Source: Acidiphilium sp. 37-60-79
GTDB lineage: Bacteria > Pseudomonadota > Alphaproteobacteria > Acetobacterales > Acetobacteraceae
DNA length: 64,000 nucleotides
Direction: 5' to 3'
NCBI GenBank assembly: GCA_002279355.1
Contig: NCBV01000005.1
Coordinates: 55,968 to 119,967 of the forward strand
In this document: in pieces, positions 63,316-64,000 of the stretch
How positions within the stretch are numbered: the first letter of the stretch is position 1
Layout of the letters: each line of letters starts with the position of its first letter
Program-made: the position numbers and the translations under genes
Notes under the pieces: generated by a model
Seen by the model: the letters and a program-made list of their open reading frames with translations, nothing else
The model's database searches: none
What the model was told of the DNA's origin: nothing

Positions 63316-64000
63316 TTAAAACGACGAGAACAGAATAGCGCAGCCGCGATCGGGATGATGCGGCCGTGCGAAGTGGCTATAGGACAAGGGGGGGCTGGAC
63401 GTCAATTCGAGATGAAAGGAGCACACGGAGAACCACAGTTTTGCGGCTTTTTCGTTTTTGCTACGTAACGATTTTTCCGTATTTTCGCTCCGCTCGCTTA
63501 AGCGCGATTTTTGAAGGGCGGAGAGAAAGCGTAGCGGTGGCCGGGGAGTGTGGGGCGGAGGGTATTTTTGAAGGAGATGTTCGAGGAGTGTCAGCGGGGG
63601 TTTTGGCGGAGGTTTTCGCGCTGATTTTCGCTCCGATTTAGGGCGGGGTTTGCGTGGTTTTTGCGGGAGTTGCAGGTGGGTAGGGAGCGGAATCCGGAGC
63701 ATGTGGCAGATCGGGCGCAGGACGCGGCCTAGGCTGGGATTTTCGCTCACGAGCGAAATGAGGTCGGGGTCGTCGAGGAGGTGCATCAATTGGGAGCGAG
63801 CGCCGGCGACTTGGTAGCCGGGGAGGAGGAGACAAAGCCAGCCTTTGCGCTCGCGGATTATGCGCCTTGGCGTTACCGGATGGGGATTTGAGTTTCGCTC
63901 CGCTGTGGATTGTTTTGCACCGCTCGCAATGACGGTTTTGGGTTTGGGGGGATTGGCGGCGAGGGCGGAGAAGCGGCGGGCGAAAAAGATGAGGCGGTGC
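63316..64000 (-). CDS. Unknown protein, 5' end beyond the window, with an in-frame interspersed repeat
   Basis: The frame is open from the window edge to a stop at 63316, about 228 residues. The part with [20 protein letters not shown] and [16 protein letters not shown] resembles a group of acetic-acid-bacterium proteins as I recall it; I cannot name it. After residues of Pro/Lys-rich linker the C-terminal 70 residues look like read-through into the rpmH promoter. Near 63906-63934 the frame contains VIASGAKQS, the translation of a short repeat scattered in many genomes. The start is not visible. Confidence 0.5.
   Translation of the reverse strand, partial: HRLIFFARRFSALAANPPKPKTVIASGAKQSTAERNSNPHPVTPRRIIRERKGWLCLLLPGYQVAGARSQLMHLLDDPDLISLVSENPSLGRVLRPICHMLRIPLPTHLQLPQKPRKPRPKSERKSARKPPPKPPLTLLEHLLQKYPPPHTPRPPLRFLSALQKSRLSERSENTEKSLRSKNEKAAKLWFSVCSFHLELTSSPPLSYSHFARPHHPDRGCAILFSSF
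63376..63405 (-). promoter_or_regulatory. Sigma-70 promoter of the rpmH operon
   Basis: Read leftwards, TTGACG (63405-63400) is followed after 18 bases by TATAGC (63381-63376). The transcript would start near 63369, with an about 80-base leader before the rpmH GTG. The site lies inside the 3' end of the open frame at 63316-64000, whose last part therefore overlaps control DNA. Confidence 0.7.
63906..63934. repeat. Copy of an interspersed sequence (TGGATTG...CGCTCGCAATGACG type)
   Basis: TGGATTGTTTTGCACCGCTC GCAATGACG matches the short scattered sequence commonly written TGGATTGCTTCGCTTCGCTC GCAATGACG in alphaproteobacterial genomes, with a few differences. It lies in frame inside the unknown gene at 63316-64000. 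Confidence 0.55.

Noticed and set aside
63156..63400. Replication origin near rpmH
   Set aside because: No cluster of DnaA boxes and no dnaA gene were seen in the region, and in alphaproteobacteria rpmH is commonly far from the origin.
1..64000. tRNA, rRNA or tmRNA genes
   Set aside because: No cloverleaf-like or rRNA-like sequence was noticed by eye in the gaps, and none of the gaps is long enough for rRNA. A covariance-model search would be decisive.

Overview
The window looks like a chromosomal segment of a Rhodospirillales alphaproteobacterium, most likely from the Acetobacteraceae. This is inferred from GC-rich coding sequence, proteobacterial gene clusters in their usual alphaproteobacterial order (pyrB-pyrC-like-plsY-dprA-topA; slt / dapA-smpB; rpmH-rnpA-yidD-yidC-engB-argB), and protein sequences that read as acetic-acid-bacterium-like. 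No rRNA, tRNA, CRISPR array, prophage or intact insertion sequence was seen. The species was not identified.

Layout. 1-1 kb: end of a DHA2 drug exporter and a MaoC hydratase. 1-6.1 kb: a flagellar block, with fliL-fliM leftward and flgF-flgG-flgA-flgH rightward from a shared AT-rich gap. 6.1-7.3 kb: a small unknown protein and a LexA-like S24 repressor with a GAAC-N7-GAAC site upstream. 7.3-14 kb: pyrimidine synthesis (pyrB and a dihydroorotase homologue without its metal-binding HxH), plsY, dprA and topA. 14-17.9 kb: folK, a NYN-domain protein next to a family-5 uracil-DNA glycosylase, a molybdopterin oxidoreductase, smpB and dapA. 18-24.6 kb: lytic transglycosylase, pgpA, a CinA C-terminal amidase, a Kef-type antiporter and a two-gene chromate transporter. 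24.6-27.9 kb: pstS-pstC-pstA with a Pho box and a terminator after pstS, but no pstB. 27.9-34.3 kb: a TonB-like protein, a glycine-zipper lipoprotein and a leftward hydrolase-grpE-dnaK-dnaJ chaperone operon.

34.4-37.7 kb: an O-antigen-ligase-like membrane protein, a YncE-like propeller and a sterol-desaturase-family protein. 37.7-38.6 kb is rich in palindromic repeats around cspA. 38.6-45.3 kb: a prolyl oligopeptidase divergent from an RND efflux pair. 45.4-47.6 kb: a molybdate/tungstate transporter locus that appears to be decaying: the binding-protein gene is frameshifted, no ATPase gene is present, and modB ends inside a copy of a repeat also found at 37.7 kb. 47.6-53.6 kb: TspO, a short ankyrin-like secreted protein, an acetate-type transporter, two tandem tatA genes, methionine salvage genes mtnB-mtnD-mtnC and lnt. 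53.8-58.2 kb: an XRE regulator, trpB-trpA, a glutathione transferase and an HNH endonuclease. 58.3-63.4 kb: a broken carboxylesterase, argB, engB, and the membrane-insertion/RNase P/ribosomal protein operon behind a good sigma-70 promoter. The window ends in an incomplete leftward unknown gene carrying an in-frame interspersed repeat.

Most of the window is housekeeping. The most unusual parts are the decaying mod locus with its repeats, the in-frame repeat in the terminal gene, the S24 repressor with LexA-type half-sites, the pst cluster without its ATPase, and the NYN/uracil-glycosylase pair. No clearly new multi-gene system could be demonstrated.
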